Shown here piece by piece: positions 36,300 to 45,754 of a stretch of DNA of 64,000 nt; position 1 is the first letter of the stretch, and the number at the start of each line of letters is the position of its first letter. The stretch is from Oscheius onirici. Its lineage: Eukaryota > Nematoda > Chromadorea > Rhabditida > Rhabditidae. The stretch covers positions 992,064 through 1,056,063 of the forward strand of contig OW051468.1 of NCBI GenBank assembly GCA_932521025.1. The letters are read 5' to 3'. The translations under genes were made by a program, and so were the position numbers. The notes beneath the pieces are model-generated. The model worked only from the letters and a program-made list of their open reading frames with translations. It was not told where the DNA came from and did not search any database.

Positions 36300-36768
36300 G
36301 GAATTATGTTTATTAGCGATGATCACACAGTTTCCGTATGTCGCTCCATACTTCTCCTCCATAAGACGGAACATTCCCTAGACCAACTTTCATCCAAGTA
36401 TGCAACAAAATCATCTCTCCAACGAGCTTTAGGACGGCCAGACATCCTTTTGTTCTTGTAGGGCCGCCATTCGACTAAGCACTTTGCCCATCTATTGGTT
36501 TCCATATGGTCTACCTTCTTTGCCCATGTCCATTTCCTCTCGATCCAGGTCTTCTTTATGTTCGGCAGATTTACAGTTTCTTCTAGCCATTCGTTTGTCC
36601 TACGGTCAAAAAGAGTAGTCCCGACCATTTTGCGCGTCATCCGTCTTTGAGCAGTTGTCAGTTTGGCAAAGTCTCTGTGATGGTATGACGATGTTTCTGA
36701 TCCGTACAAAAAACACCGCTCGACGCAGGATTGATAGAGCCGCCTTTTGTATGTGAGCGGAATCCTTT
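36300..36768 (-). mobile_element. LINE (RTE-like) reverse-transcriptase tail fragment
   Basis: The minus strand reads YKRRLYQSCVERCFLYGSET, LTTAQRRMTRKMVG, DRRTNEWLEETVNLPNIKK, KWTWAKKVDHMETNRWAKCL and GRPKARWRDDF. These are the typical end of ORF2 in RTE-type retrotransposons (YGSET ... QRRMxRxMxG ... GRPxxRWxDD). Only the C-terminal end is present, as expected of 5' truncation. It inserted between the lectin copy and the 196-aa gene; the other duplication arm lacks it. Confidence 0.85.
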
Positions 36769-36822
36769 GGTTAGTGTTATAGTAACAGTAACAGTGAAAG
36801 AGACAGAGACAGAGTAAGAGTA

Positions 36823-36982
36823 TAGTCTGTTCAAAATGTAGAGAGCATAATTTGAATTAGTCCGCGCTTTCTTCGTAGAACTGTTTTCAAATCGCGGGAA
36901 TTTAGCTGTAAATATTGGATACTCAGCCAACCAAAAAGAGCGGGCCAATTCAAATTATGCTCTCTATATTTTGAACAGACTG
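36823..36982. mobile_element. Tc1/mariner-type MITE
   Basis: Near-perfect inverted arms (TAGTCTGTTCAAAATGTAGA / TATTTTGAACAGACTG) flanked by TA on both sides. The core contains ATTGGATACTCAGCCAA, a motif also found in the TIRs at 37.8, 39.9 and 41.4 kb. Absent from the other arm of the inverted duplication. Confidence 0.8.
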
Positions 36983-37033
36983 TAAGAGTAAGAGTACCAG
37001 TGACAGCAAACCGGTTTATTGTCTGAAATGATC

Positions 37034-37624
37034 TCAAAACTCGGAATAGATGGGATCCTTCTTCTTCACCTGACTCTCCTTCTTCATCTTGTCGATCGGG
37101 AACTTTTTGAACGGGACCGAATGCTCGACCGTGTTTGAAGTGTTTCTACACGTCTGGTTGTTGTCCAGAGCTTGGAAAAGATGTCGATTTCGGGGAGTCT
37201 TTTCCTGGAAGAGACGACGATGAGCCACGGAACAATAGTTTACTCGTTTGGCTCTCTCTGTGGCGAAAGCCATCGCCCGACGGACCTTCAACTCGTGTCG
37301 AAGCAGCTCATCCATTCGATCGATCTCAGTCTCCTCGGCCCCTTTCTGAACTCGTCGATGTTCCCTTTTCCGGTATTCTTCGGAAATTGCTTCCAGCAGT
37401 GGCTTCCTTCTTCTCATGTCAACACTGTCCAATTGACCGTCTCTCAAGATTTCCGTGTCCCTCGTCAGCCAACTCGGCATCTCTTCCGTATGATAATAGT
37501 ACTGTTGGCGAAGACGTCGACTCCAGAAGTAGCAGTAGATTTTGTCGAAATTCTTCACAGCGACGAGAGCAATTACGACGAGGAAGAGCGCAGCGGCGAG
37601 GAAAAAGCTGGCAGAGTCGAGCAT
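37034..37624 (-). CDS. single-pass membrane protein, 196 aa, unknown family
   Basis: A single uninterrupted exon. An N-terminal TM (ASFFLAAALFLVVIALVAV, residues 5-24) is followed by an aromatic patch (KIYCYFWSRRLRQQYYYH) and a long, highly charged helical cytosolic region (EEYRKREHRRVQKGAEETEI, DELLRHELKVRRAM), ending KKKDPIYSEF. No recognised domain. The intronless form is unusual here. GTTACTG simple repeats flank it. A tail fragment is duplicated at 33.6 kb. Confidence 0.7.
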   Translation of the reverse strand: MLDSASFFLAAALFLVVIALVAVKNFDKIYCYFWSRRLRQQYYYHTEEMPSWLTRDTEILRDGQLDSVDMRRRKPLLEAISEEYRKREHRRVQKGAEETEIDRMDELLRHELKVRRAMAFATERAKRVNYCSVAHRRLFQEKTPRNRHLFQALDNNQTCRNTSNTVEHSVPFKKFPIDKMKKESQVKKKDPIYSEF

Positions 37625-37673
37625 CGTGTAATTGTCAGTAACAGTAACAGTGATTTACTAAACAGACGATTAA

Positions 37674-38310
37674 AGGGACAGTCTCATTATGAGCCTCCAA
37701 GCCTCCAGGGGAAATCAGAGGCTGTCTCGCAGCGAAAATGTTCGATATGAAAATGGTCACTTTGTAAAAATCTTGGCTGCGTATCCAACGTTTGCGTGCT
37801 GTAGCCAAATTGGTATAACGTGTAAACATTGGATACTCAGCCAAGTTTTTTGCAAAGTGACCATTTTCAAATCGAATATTTCCGTTGCGAGACATCCCCG
37901 GAAATCAGGCAACTTCGTGACGGGACCCACGACATGTTTCCTTTTTTTGCATTTTTAGGGCTTTAAACTCATTTTTATTATTTTTACTTGTTTATAATCG
38001 ATTTATCGTCAAAAATTACCCCTAAAATGGATAGTGGAACGTCTAAATTGGTTAATAATTACGGAAATAGGCGAAAAAAACCTTTATGCTTGTTTTGCCT
38101 TTTTTCGTTCATTTTCCACCATTTTTAACGTTCCATCACTCATATTAAATGTACTTTTTGACGAGAAATCGATTACAAACAAGTAAAAATCGAAAAAATG
38201 AGTGAGACCCCCCTAAAAAGCAAATTAGAAAATTTGTCTTGAGTCCCGCCACGAAGTTGCCTGATTTCCCTTCCCCTGATTACATTCTTACACACAATGA
38301 GGCTGTCCCT
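37674..38310. mobile_element. TTAA-flanked MITE (piggyBac-like target), interrupted
   Basis: Ends AGGGACAG...CTGTCCCT lie inside exact TTAA duplications (37670-37673, 38311-38314). Long arms continue inward (GGAAATCAGGCAACTTCGTG and CACGAAGTTGCCTGATTTCC; ACTTGTTTATAATCGATTT and its complement). The left arm is split by the element at 37719-37900. Confidence 0.85.
37719..37900. mobile_element. MITE with KRBA2-element-like termini
   Basis: Palindromic: TGTCTCGCAGCG, TTCGATATGAAAATGGTCAC, AAAATCTTGGCTG and GTATCCAA, with matching complements on the right. Exact 8-bp duplication GAAATCAG (37711-37718, 37901-37908). The opposite arm of the host element keeps the unfilled site. The inner TIR matches those at 39817 and 41400. 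Confidence 0.88.
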
Positions 38311-38356
38311 TTAATGTAAAATTTTCCTACTGTAGACTATACTCTAGACAACTGGA

Positions 38357-38554
38357 TCAGAAGATTGTACTCTTCTGAGAGACGTGGAAACAGGGAGGAG
38401 AAGCCAGCGGGGCCGTCGGCTGCTTCGTGATAGGAAAGTAGCAGAGAATATCGCAGTATCCTGGATAAGTATCTGGGATTTCGGCTTCCTTAGTAGATTC
38501 CGTAAGCGATGCTGAAGCCTTCTTCTTTGAGGAGAAGCAAAAACACATTGCCAT
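38357..38554 (-). CDS. 65-aa small protein with PIT-QPT motif (divergent partner 1)
   Basis: Single ORF beginning MAMCFCFSSKKKASAS and containing YFPITKQPTAPLASPP. A plus-strand ORF 110 bp away carries FVPITSQPTGPMDFPP after an equally Cys/Lys-rich start. Two short frames sharing a spaced motif on opposite strands are unlikely by chance, so I call both as genes. The Cys-rich N-terminus might be lipidated or bind metal. No family known. Confidence 0.5.
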   Translation of the reverse strand: MAMCFCFSSKKKASASLTESTKEAEIPDTYPGYCDILCYFPITKQPTAPLASPPCFHVSQKSTIF

Positions 38555-38666
38555 TTATTTTTGATTTTTTTTGTCGAAAGCGTTCGCTTTGAAAACTTTT
38601 TACAACTTTTTCAAAAACATGTTTGAATTCCTTTAAAAGCCATCCAGTTTAAGAAAACGCAATAAA

Positions 38667-38837
38667 ATGCTCCTCTGGTTTTGCTACCCAAAATGCAAAA
38701 AGGGTCCAGTTCTGGCATCCAGACCTCTTCAAAGAGTCATGACCTGTGAGCAGTTCCCATTCTACTATGGTCTTCCAAACTTTGTACCAATCACCAGTCA
38801 GCCGACTGGACCGATGGACTTTCCGCCACAGTTATGA
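38667..38837 (+). CDS. 56-aa small protein with PIT-QPT motif (divergent partner 2)
   Basis: MLLWFCYPKCKKGPVLASRP, then FPFYYGLPNFVPITSQPTGP, stop TGA. It shares the C/K-rich start and the PIT[KS]QPT[AG]P..PP tail with the minus-strand ORF at 38357-38554, facing away from it. Function unknown; too short to be scored by most gene finders. Confidence 0.5.
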   Translation: MLLWFCYPKCKKGPVLASRPLQRVMTCEQFPFYYGLPNFVPITSQPTGPMDFPPQL

Positions 38838-38948
38838 AAAGAGAAGAGCTACAGGCCCTACCCAACTTTTTAAAGAACAAGACTGAATGAAATGGTCTAG
38901 CAGCGTTTGAAGTTTTACATAGAAAGAAACAGTAACAATTCGAAATAG

Positions 38949-39775
38949 TCACTTCTTCTCATCCTCTTTGGGCTTCGGCGGGCCTTGCCAGAAGTCTTTT
39001 AAGAGCTTTGTTCCATAGACAGATCCACCGATTATTGCTTGAGTTGCTCCGGAGATGGCTCCAGTCGCTCCAATGCTCTGACAGGTGGCCACGATGGCGG
39101 GAGTAGCGCCTGGGAGACAGAGATTGAAATTTCTGACCTTTCTCCATCTGTTCCTCACTCAGTTTCTCAATCGCTGTCCCTCTATCTCTCTCAGTCTCAC
39201 TGTCTCACTTTCTCCTCTCTTGCTCTCAGTCTCTCACTTTCTCTGACTCTTACTCTCTGTCCCTCACTCTCTCTTTCTTAGTTTCTGACTCTCAGTCTCT
39301 ATGGCTCTCTGTCCCTCTGTGGGACGACAATAATTGTACCTCTGTCTCTCTGGCTCTTTGTCACTCAGTCGCTCACTTCCTCACTCCGTGTCTCTCACTT
39401 TCTTACTCTCTGTCCCTCCCTTCCTCAGTTTCACTCCCTGTCTCAGACTCTCTATCTCACTCACCTCCTCCCCATGACATCATCCACGCAGCCGTACTTC
39501 CAGCAGCTACTCCGCCAGCTCCAAACCCCATAGCTCCCACAACTGCCGGAATAGCGACAGGGGCAGCTAGAGCAGCGGCAACAGCTCCAACGACCCAGTA
39601 CCGCCTACCAGAACTGGTTCCCTGTTCATCGAACTTGATAGATTCTCTCGATGGACTAGGATCATCAGCAGCTTCAGATTTCTGAAATGGGATAAACTTT
39701 GGAAGACTGGAAGAGAGACAGAGAGACAGAGTTTCATTGAGAAAGGGGAGTCTAAACCGCTTACTGCTCAAAATC
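38949..39775 (-). CDS. IFI6/IFI27-like protein, copy 2
   Basis: Last exon 38949-39109 and preceding coding block 39465-39681 (frame open upstream to ATG 39775) join in phase 1. Core motifs: WVVGAVAAALAAPVAIPAVV, GFGAGGVAAGSTAAWMMSWG, then GATPAIVATCQSIGATGAIS and a charged tail ending DEKK. An internal TTTCAG at 39682 suggests a further 5' intron, so the N-terminus is unsure. The 355-nt intron is CT-rich simple sequence. Membrane protein, role unknown. Confidence 0.8.
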
Positions 39776-39816
39776 ATCAGGTTTCTGACTGATTTTCTAT
39801 AGCTTTGAGCGCCAAA

Positions 39817-41400
39817 ATGTTCGATTTGAAAAAGGTCACTTTGCAAAAATTTTGGCTGAGTATCCAGTGTTTACACGTTATATCAATTTGGCTACAGCAC
39901 ATAAATGTTGCAGTTGAAATTGACCAGTTTTCAGTTGAAATTGACCGGAAACGTTTTATTTTGTTTGTCTTCCGTTTTTATTATTATTCCCTTATTTTTA
40001 TGTTTATTTTTGTTCATTTCAACAAAAGCACAAATATTCTAAACCTTTGAGACCTAAAACCGGGAAAAAGGCTCTAGTTGTTGCTTTTTCTAGTTTTTTC
40101 CACTATTTCTTCAAGTTTTCTTTTGTTTTCTGTTTTTTATCGCAAAACAACTGTTACAAACGGCCAGATGTCAGAAGAGGGTTTCGATGACGTGAGGTAT
40201 CAGCACAGAGCACGATTCGACGTGAAATTGCAAGGATACGCTGCTCAAAAGAAATCTTCACAAGTCAAGACCGATGACAACTACAATGAGATTTTAGAAG
40301 CCGTCAAAGGATGGAACAACGAAGAAAAATTCACAGACGACGCTATTAAACGAAACTACGGAAGAAGGTAGGCTATTTTTCTAGTCATTCCCTTTTTATT
40401 GTTTAGGTCCGCAATCGGAAACGTGAATGGCAAAGAAGAGCTCCTACACGATGAAAAAATCGTCTTATGTCAATCAAGGGTCTTCGAAATCCTTTATGTG
40501 ACTCACATGACTGGCGGATGTTGTGGACGGGACCTTACGTGGTCGAAATTAAAGGGAGAAGATCGCCGTTCAAGGTTTTGTTTGGTTAGTTATTTTTGAA
40601 ATTGATAATTTTTTCATCGCTCCAGGTTTCGATGCTAATCATAATGATGCGGACCAGGACTCGCTTCAAGTAGTGCCAGAAATCGCGGTCGACGAAGAAG
40701 AGCACATCGAGGACAATGGAGAACTGTTTTATGGGCCTGAGGAGGAATATGTCGAAAATGACGAAACGCCATGGGAGGACAAGATTGCGCTGATCAATCA
40801 TCAGCGAGAACAATTCGGTCTGGCACTTCGACTTCAAGCAGATAAAATGCTTCAAGCTTCAAAGAGCAGGTACGCTACACTTTTTTCTAAACTGTTATTC
40901 TTTTAGATACAGAGCAATCGAAGTAGGAAAATCGGTTTTGGTAGCGATTCCGGAAGTGGATCGTCCAAAAGCTGAAGCAAGAAGTCTGATGGCTGTTGTG
41001 CTTCAAGAGCGGGACGGATTCTACAAGTTAGTCAAGTTTTTTGTTTTTCCAACAGAGTTTTAGACTTGGAACACCGAACGGACGTCTTCCACATTATTTC
41101 GCAAGAAACCAAGTGGAACCGCTAGAAGAATGCTTTGTACTTCAATCCGGAGTCCCCGACGTCGAACTGCCTTCCTTTCGAGCCGCAATTTCCTTGGATT
41201 CGGTCATTGGAGGCCAAGGTCACAAACATTGCAACTGCAATGGCAAATGTGACTCTAACCGATGTTCTTGTAAAGCCCGCAACCGGTCAATTTCAACTAG
41301 TTCTGGTCAATATCAACGGCTGGTCAATTTCAACTGCAACATAAACATTGGATACTCCGCCAAGATTTTCTGCAAAGTAACCTTTTTCAAATCGAACAAT
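39817..41400. mobile_element. TIR transposon carrying a deleted KRBA2-like integrase gene
   Basis: Left end (39817-39950) and right end (41283-41400) are inverted copies: TTCGATTTGAAAAAGGT, CTTTGCAAAAATTTTGGCTG, GTATCC, then GTTGCAGTTGAAATTGACC units. Between them lies a plus-strand multi-exon gene (40168-41300). A short relative with the same tips is at 37719-37900. The outermost bases and target duplication are not certain. Confidence 0.75.
40168..41300 (+). CDS. KRBA2/SCAND3-like integrase-family protein, catalytic core missing
   Basis: Exons 40168-40367, 40407-about 40584, 40626-40869, 40907-41026 and 41064-about 41300. MSEEGFDDVRYQHRARFDVK starts the product. RVFEILYVTHMTGGCCGRDL resembles the H2C2 zinc region that precedes the integrase domain in KRBA2-like proteins. 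The DDE core is absent: the next exon is acidic linker. The C-terminus keeps VGKSVLVAIPEVDRPKAEAR, GTPNGRLPHYFARNQVE and GGQGHKHCNCNGKCDSNRCS, the family's typical tail, and runs into the subterminal repeat where further Cys should follow. Likely a non-autonomous deletion derivative; frames are mostly open. Confidence 0.7.
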
Positions 41401-41873
41401 TTTTCAAAACGGTGTAAAAAAGCAAAAAAAGAGACGACTATTCGTCTGTATAGATTGCCCCGCCGCTGGCAGGCAGTGTGCAGAGAGACGAATGTGCTGT
41501 GTGTGTGTGGGAAAACTGTAAACAACGCGTGCTTGGAGAGAGGGAGGATGAAAATATCAAGACGGAGAGTCGATTTTGCACGAAATGTGACGGTCTCTTT
41601 CAGCACAAAGTCAAAATTTAAAGGACTGGTACGCTCTCGGTCCCGCCACGAAAATGTTTACCGTAACCGCCACTAACTTTCATTCTGGAGAGACTGTAAA
41701 CCGCATACGTGACGGGGCTTTCTATCTGTCAAATGTTTCCTGCTAAAAACGGCTAATCGTGTGATAACCTCATCTGTATTCCTAGGTTTCTGATAAAGAC
41801 ATTTTTAAAAAAGAAAAAAGTACAATTAGTTCATTGAATGCTAAACAAGTTTTACTTGACGAAAAGAATAAAC

Positions 41874-42869
41874 TTAGATCAAAATAGCAGCTACGGCTGC
41901 TCCTGCGCCAGCTATGGCTCCCGTGGCGGCTTGTGTAGTTCCTGCGATGGCTCCCGTGGCTCCGATGGATTGAAGGACGGATACTGCAGCTGGAGTAATA
42001 CCTAAAAACAAAAATTTTGTTTAAACAGCGACAAAAATAAAGGCTTACCAGCACCCCACGACATCATCGTGGCTCCCCAGCTTCCAGCAGCGATTCCGGC
42101 AGATCCGAAGCCAAGAACTCCGGCTGCGGCAGGAATGACGATCGGGGCAGCTACGATTCCTCCTACAGCGGCTGCTGCAGCGAGTCCTACAGGTCCTGTG
42201 GCTACGATTGCAGTTGTAGCGGCTAAAAATGGTGCGCGATTTGTGAGCGTTCGTTTTTCAGAGGAAAAAGGCTCAAGACCGATTTTAACCTTAGTGTTTG
42301 AATCTCTTGTTTCAAATCTTTAAAAAAATGAAATACTAACCTCCAGCGTAACCGGCAGCTGCAGTTCCAGCTGTTCCAACGACGGCAGCGATTCCTGGAG
42401 CTGCGGCTGTGATAGAGGCTCCGGCAGCTGAAAACTAGCTTATTCTCTTCGAATTATTTGGGAAAACGCACCAGTAGCTGCAGCAGTAGCAGATCCGACG
42501 GCGGCCATCAGTCCCGGAGAAGCTGCGGTGATTGTGGCTCCGGCGGCTGTAAAATCTTGATTTGAAAAGAAAAAACTGAGCTTTTGTGCTTTTCTTCCAA
42601 AAATATGCTATTTTTACATCAAAACATGCCAAATGGGCTACTCTGGACTTGTGCCTTTATTTTGCTCCGTTCTTCTTCATTTCTATTGATTTGTTCACCA
42701 TTTTAATCCTTTATATTCTGCCAAATTTTCTCCATATTGATCCCAAAAGCCTACCAGCAGCATATCCAGCCGTAGCGGCTCCTGCAGTTCCTAGCGCTGC
42801 CATGATGCCGGGCGCGGCGGCAGAAATGACCTTTCCGGCGGCGTAGACGGTTCCAGCGATCATGGCCAT
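41874..42869 (-). CDS. IFI6/IFI27-like protein with duplicated N-terminal exons, copy 3
   Basis: Five exons (42755-42869, 42472-42546, 42341-42427, 42049-42222, 41874-42001), all joined in phase 1, give 192 residues. Exons 1-3 repeat one Ala/Gly module: AAGKVISAAAPGIMAALGTA, AAGATITAASPGLMAAVGSA, AAGASITAAAPGIAAVVGTA. Exons 4-5 are the standard core: GLAAAAAVGGIVAAPIVIPA, GFGSAGIAAGSWGATMMSWG, GITPAAVSVLQSIGATGAIA. Nearly the whole protein is hydrophobic small residues. The symmetrical exon phase lets modules be added without frameshift. Best-preserved member of the cluster. Confidence 0.88.
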
Positions 42870-43502
42870 CTAAATTTGATGAATCTTATTGAAAAATAAG
42901 TTTCGAGACGAAAATAGAGCAACAATTCGTGAAAATTTAGGATTTTCGGCCCAACGCTTATTCCATCGTTTGTAGGCAGAGGACTTCTCAAAAACTTGTA
43001 TATATTTCTTCCTAAAAATCGGCCAAAAAGGATTTCATGAAGAAAATGACGATAAGCGGAACGTTTTGAAAGACAGTTGGCTGGCTCCAGTCGCTTTCTT
43101 TTATCAGGTCATGCGGTGAGAAAAGTATTATCACCGGGACTTGGGATTATGATTCATTTCCGAAGGGGACTTTGAACGGGGAGCTGTGAAGCTAAAAATG
43201 CCACGAATTTTCTCGATAAAAAGGGGTCTGAAACTAATTTTTAGAGAGGTCTCTGAAGAATGGAGCGAGCCGATAAAAATCACCATCAAACCTAAGCTTT
43301 TTTTGACGTCATGTTTGTGAATTTGTCGGTTGGTGATTATTCCCAGAAATAGGCTGAAAAGATGGTAGAAAAATAGCAAAGAAGCCAGAATGTATAGGGG
43401 AGGGCAACAAGTAGTGAGGCAGATGGTTTATTGAGAAATAACAGAAAAGATGTAACAACAAATCGTAACAACAAAAGCAGTTTTCGACTATTCACTTCAT
43501 CC
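42870..43502. other. intergenic in the IFI27-like cluster
   Basis: Contains, at 43420-43495, one of three similar cassettes shared by the cluster (GGCAGATGGTTTATTGAGAA, then ACAACAAA units). The rest is AT-rich with no supported gene. Confidence 0.5.
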
Positions 43503-44165
43503 TTAGTTTCCATAGAAATGGTGGGAGACTGCTCCAGTGATCGGACGCTGACCGCGGGAGACGAGAGGCGGAGTTTCACCTAAAGAGAGGAACAATTAGC
43601 AGGAATTCAAAGGTTTTGCTAGTACTAAAGTACGGACATATCGAGTCAGATGCCTTGGAGGTTCTTTTACAATGAGTTTGATAAAAGCAGCTAGATGGCA
43701 GAAGCACATAGAAAAACGCTAATTTATTAGGTGGTCAGGAGCTGTAGTTCGTTCACAAAAAAAGTTAGCTCACCTTCTCCGGTAGCCACCCATCTGGATG
43801 CAGGATAGTCACGACTGACTCCTCGGCGGCCGAAGCCGAGAGCTCCAGCGATGGCCGAGATGACAAACGGGGCTGCTACGACGGCTCCAACGACGCCGAC
43901 AACGACCCACAGGTTGATAATAATTAAAAAAGGCCATTTTACGACAAAAAAAGAGTGGCTAACCTCGCATCGACATCCAAAGTTTTCGTCATTTTCAATC
44001 TCGGGACGTTTCATGGCTTTAGAATCTTTCGTCTTCTAAAAACAGGCTATTTTTAAGATAAAGAAAACAAGAAAATACCTTAATTTTCCTCTGATTGTTC
44101 AGATTTTCGTCCTCATATTCAGAAGAAGAATAGTAGTCGTCGTCGTAGAAAGAGTCAAGGGACAT
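43503..44165 (-). CDS. divergent IFI27-like protein lacking the second core helix, copy 4
   Basis: Exons 44079-44165, 43774-44035 and 43503-43579 join to 141 residues. An acidic/Tyr-rich start (MSLDSFYDDDYYSSSEYEDE) is followed by KRPEIENDENFGCRC, hydrophobic WVVVGVVGAVVAAPFVISAI and GALGFGRRGVSRDYPASRW, where other copies have GFGxxGxxAGS. The TPA...QSIGATGAI block is missing; the last exon is ETPPLVSRGQRPITGAVSHH. ATG follows AATTTCAGAAAA, a trans-splice context. It may have gained a new role or be decaying. Confidence 0.7.
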
Positions 44166-44479
44166 TTTTCTGAAATTGACAAGTTTTTTTTTGGTCTGCT
44201 TCAGCCAAAAAAAAGAGAGAAAACAGCAAGAATTGGGAGTCATTTCTATCAGTCTAACGGCTGCTCGAATTGGAAGTAGATATTAGCTTGCGCTTTAAGT
44301 GTTGTCCTCAGACCCATAACTCCTTCTAGAAAAGTCCAAACCGACTGATCTTTTTTCTAAATGTAGGTTTTACTGAGGCCGAATTAATAGGCTATATAAG
44401 AGACCTGGATATCTCATCGTCTGAGAATGGTAAACGCTCCAAGTTTTTGATCAAAACACAATTTTGCCCATAACTCTTC

Positions 44480-45118
44480 AGGGTTGCATCCTACAAAAAA
44501 GTTGTCAACTACAATAATTTTTTCTCAGAAAGACGAACAGTTTGTTTTTTTTGAAAAACGATTTTTGACTTTGGGATGTCGAAACTGAAGATTGCCGGAT
44601 GGCGCAGTGAGTTTGGAAAATTCATGCTGGAGCGACCAGGGTTCGAGTCTGCCGAGAGGAAATCTTTTTGTTTTTTAACAGTAGCATTCTACTGGCCTAA
44701 GAATCACCCCTGCAAAATATCAGCTCTGTATGTTTTGAAATAAAAGCTAGGGAACGATTTTGATTCCTAAATTTTGACCATGTACCCCAACCTCATGGTG
44801 ATTTTCTAAGATCGAATTTGATTTTTTGAGAAAATTGCCCAATCGTTTGAGCTGATACTTCAAAGGAGTGATTCTTAGGCCAGTAGAATGCTACAGTTAA
44901 AAAACAAAAAGATTTGCTCTCAGTGGACTCGAACCCTGGTCGCTCCATCGTGAATTTTCCAAACCACTGCGCCATCCGGACATTTTCAGTTTCGACGTGA
45001 TCCCAAAGTCAAAAATCATTTTTCAAAAAAGCAAACTGTTTGTCGTTCTGAGAAAAAAATTATCTGACAACTTTTTCGTAGAATCCAACGGGTCTGAGGA
45101 CAACACTTAAAGCGCAAT
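44480..45118. repeat. large imperfect inverted repeat containing two tRNA-like units
   Basis: Arms 44480-44740 and 44845-45090 are complementary over most of their length (for example CAGTAGCATTCTACTGGCC and its inverse). The outer motif AGTGTTGTCCTCAGACCC (44297) recurs inverted at 45092-45113. Each arm carries TGGCGCAGTG (A box) and GGTTCGAGTC (B box), at 44600-44665 on plus and 44915-44982 on minus, in opposite orientations. Possibly a foldback element built from a tRNA-derived SINE. Confidence 0.75.
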
Positions 45119-45465
45119 TTAATAACTGGTTACGCAATGGCTGATTTTGGGGCTATAATCACCAGGCTGGAAATTTCGTGGCGAGTCCCATCGAACTAGA
45201 ATTCAACTTTTACCATCAGAAAATTGCATTCTTCTTGCTATTTTCTCAATTTTCTGGCTTTTCTGAACGGATGATGAAATTCAACACAAAAAAGCAGAAA
45301 ATAGGTGATAAAATGTGAAAAAATGATGCCAAATCGTGCTGCTGAAGGCTGATGCGGTGCTAGCATTTAATTTATGATGTTTTTCACTGGACTTCGAGAA
45401 AAACAGGACCAACAAGAGGCAGTAAATGGCACGGAAACCACAAAAAAGTATTTTCAAAGTTTCGA

Positions 45466-45745
45466 GGCAGATCTTTTATTGAGAAATAACAAAAAAAGAG
45501 GCAACAACTTGTGAAATAGTAACAACAAACGTAGTTTTCTCCAGATTGTTCAGCTTTTCGTCCTCAACGGGAGCGATACGGACCATTTTTCTAGAGTTTT
45601 TATAAGATTTCAATAGGATTAGAATCAAGTAAGAAGTGGCAAAGAAACCACTACTTTTATATTATACAAGTTGAGACAGATGGTTTATTAAGAAATAACA
45701 GAAATGAGGCAACAACTTGTGAAATAGCAACAACAAACGTAGTTT
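45466..45745. repeat. two copies of the cluster 3'-flank cassette
   Basis: 45466-45542 and 45672-45745 share GAGAAATAACA, GAGGCAACAACTTGTGAAAT and ACAACAAACGTAGTTTT. A third copy is at 43420-43495. Each lies just downstream (minus strand) of an IFI27-like coding end, or where one should be, so they look like duplicated 3' UTRs. The stretch around 45543-45600 (GTTCAGCTTTTCGTCCTCA) also matches coding sequence of copy 4, indicating a lost gene. Confidence 0.7.
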
Positions 45746-45754
45746 TTCGAGTGT

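Noticed and set aside
37135-37750. Plus-strand ORFs of 168 and 192 codons
   Set aside because: Antisense to the 196-aa membrane protein, whose tail is independently preserved at 33.6 kb in the minus-gene frame.
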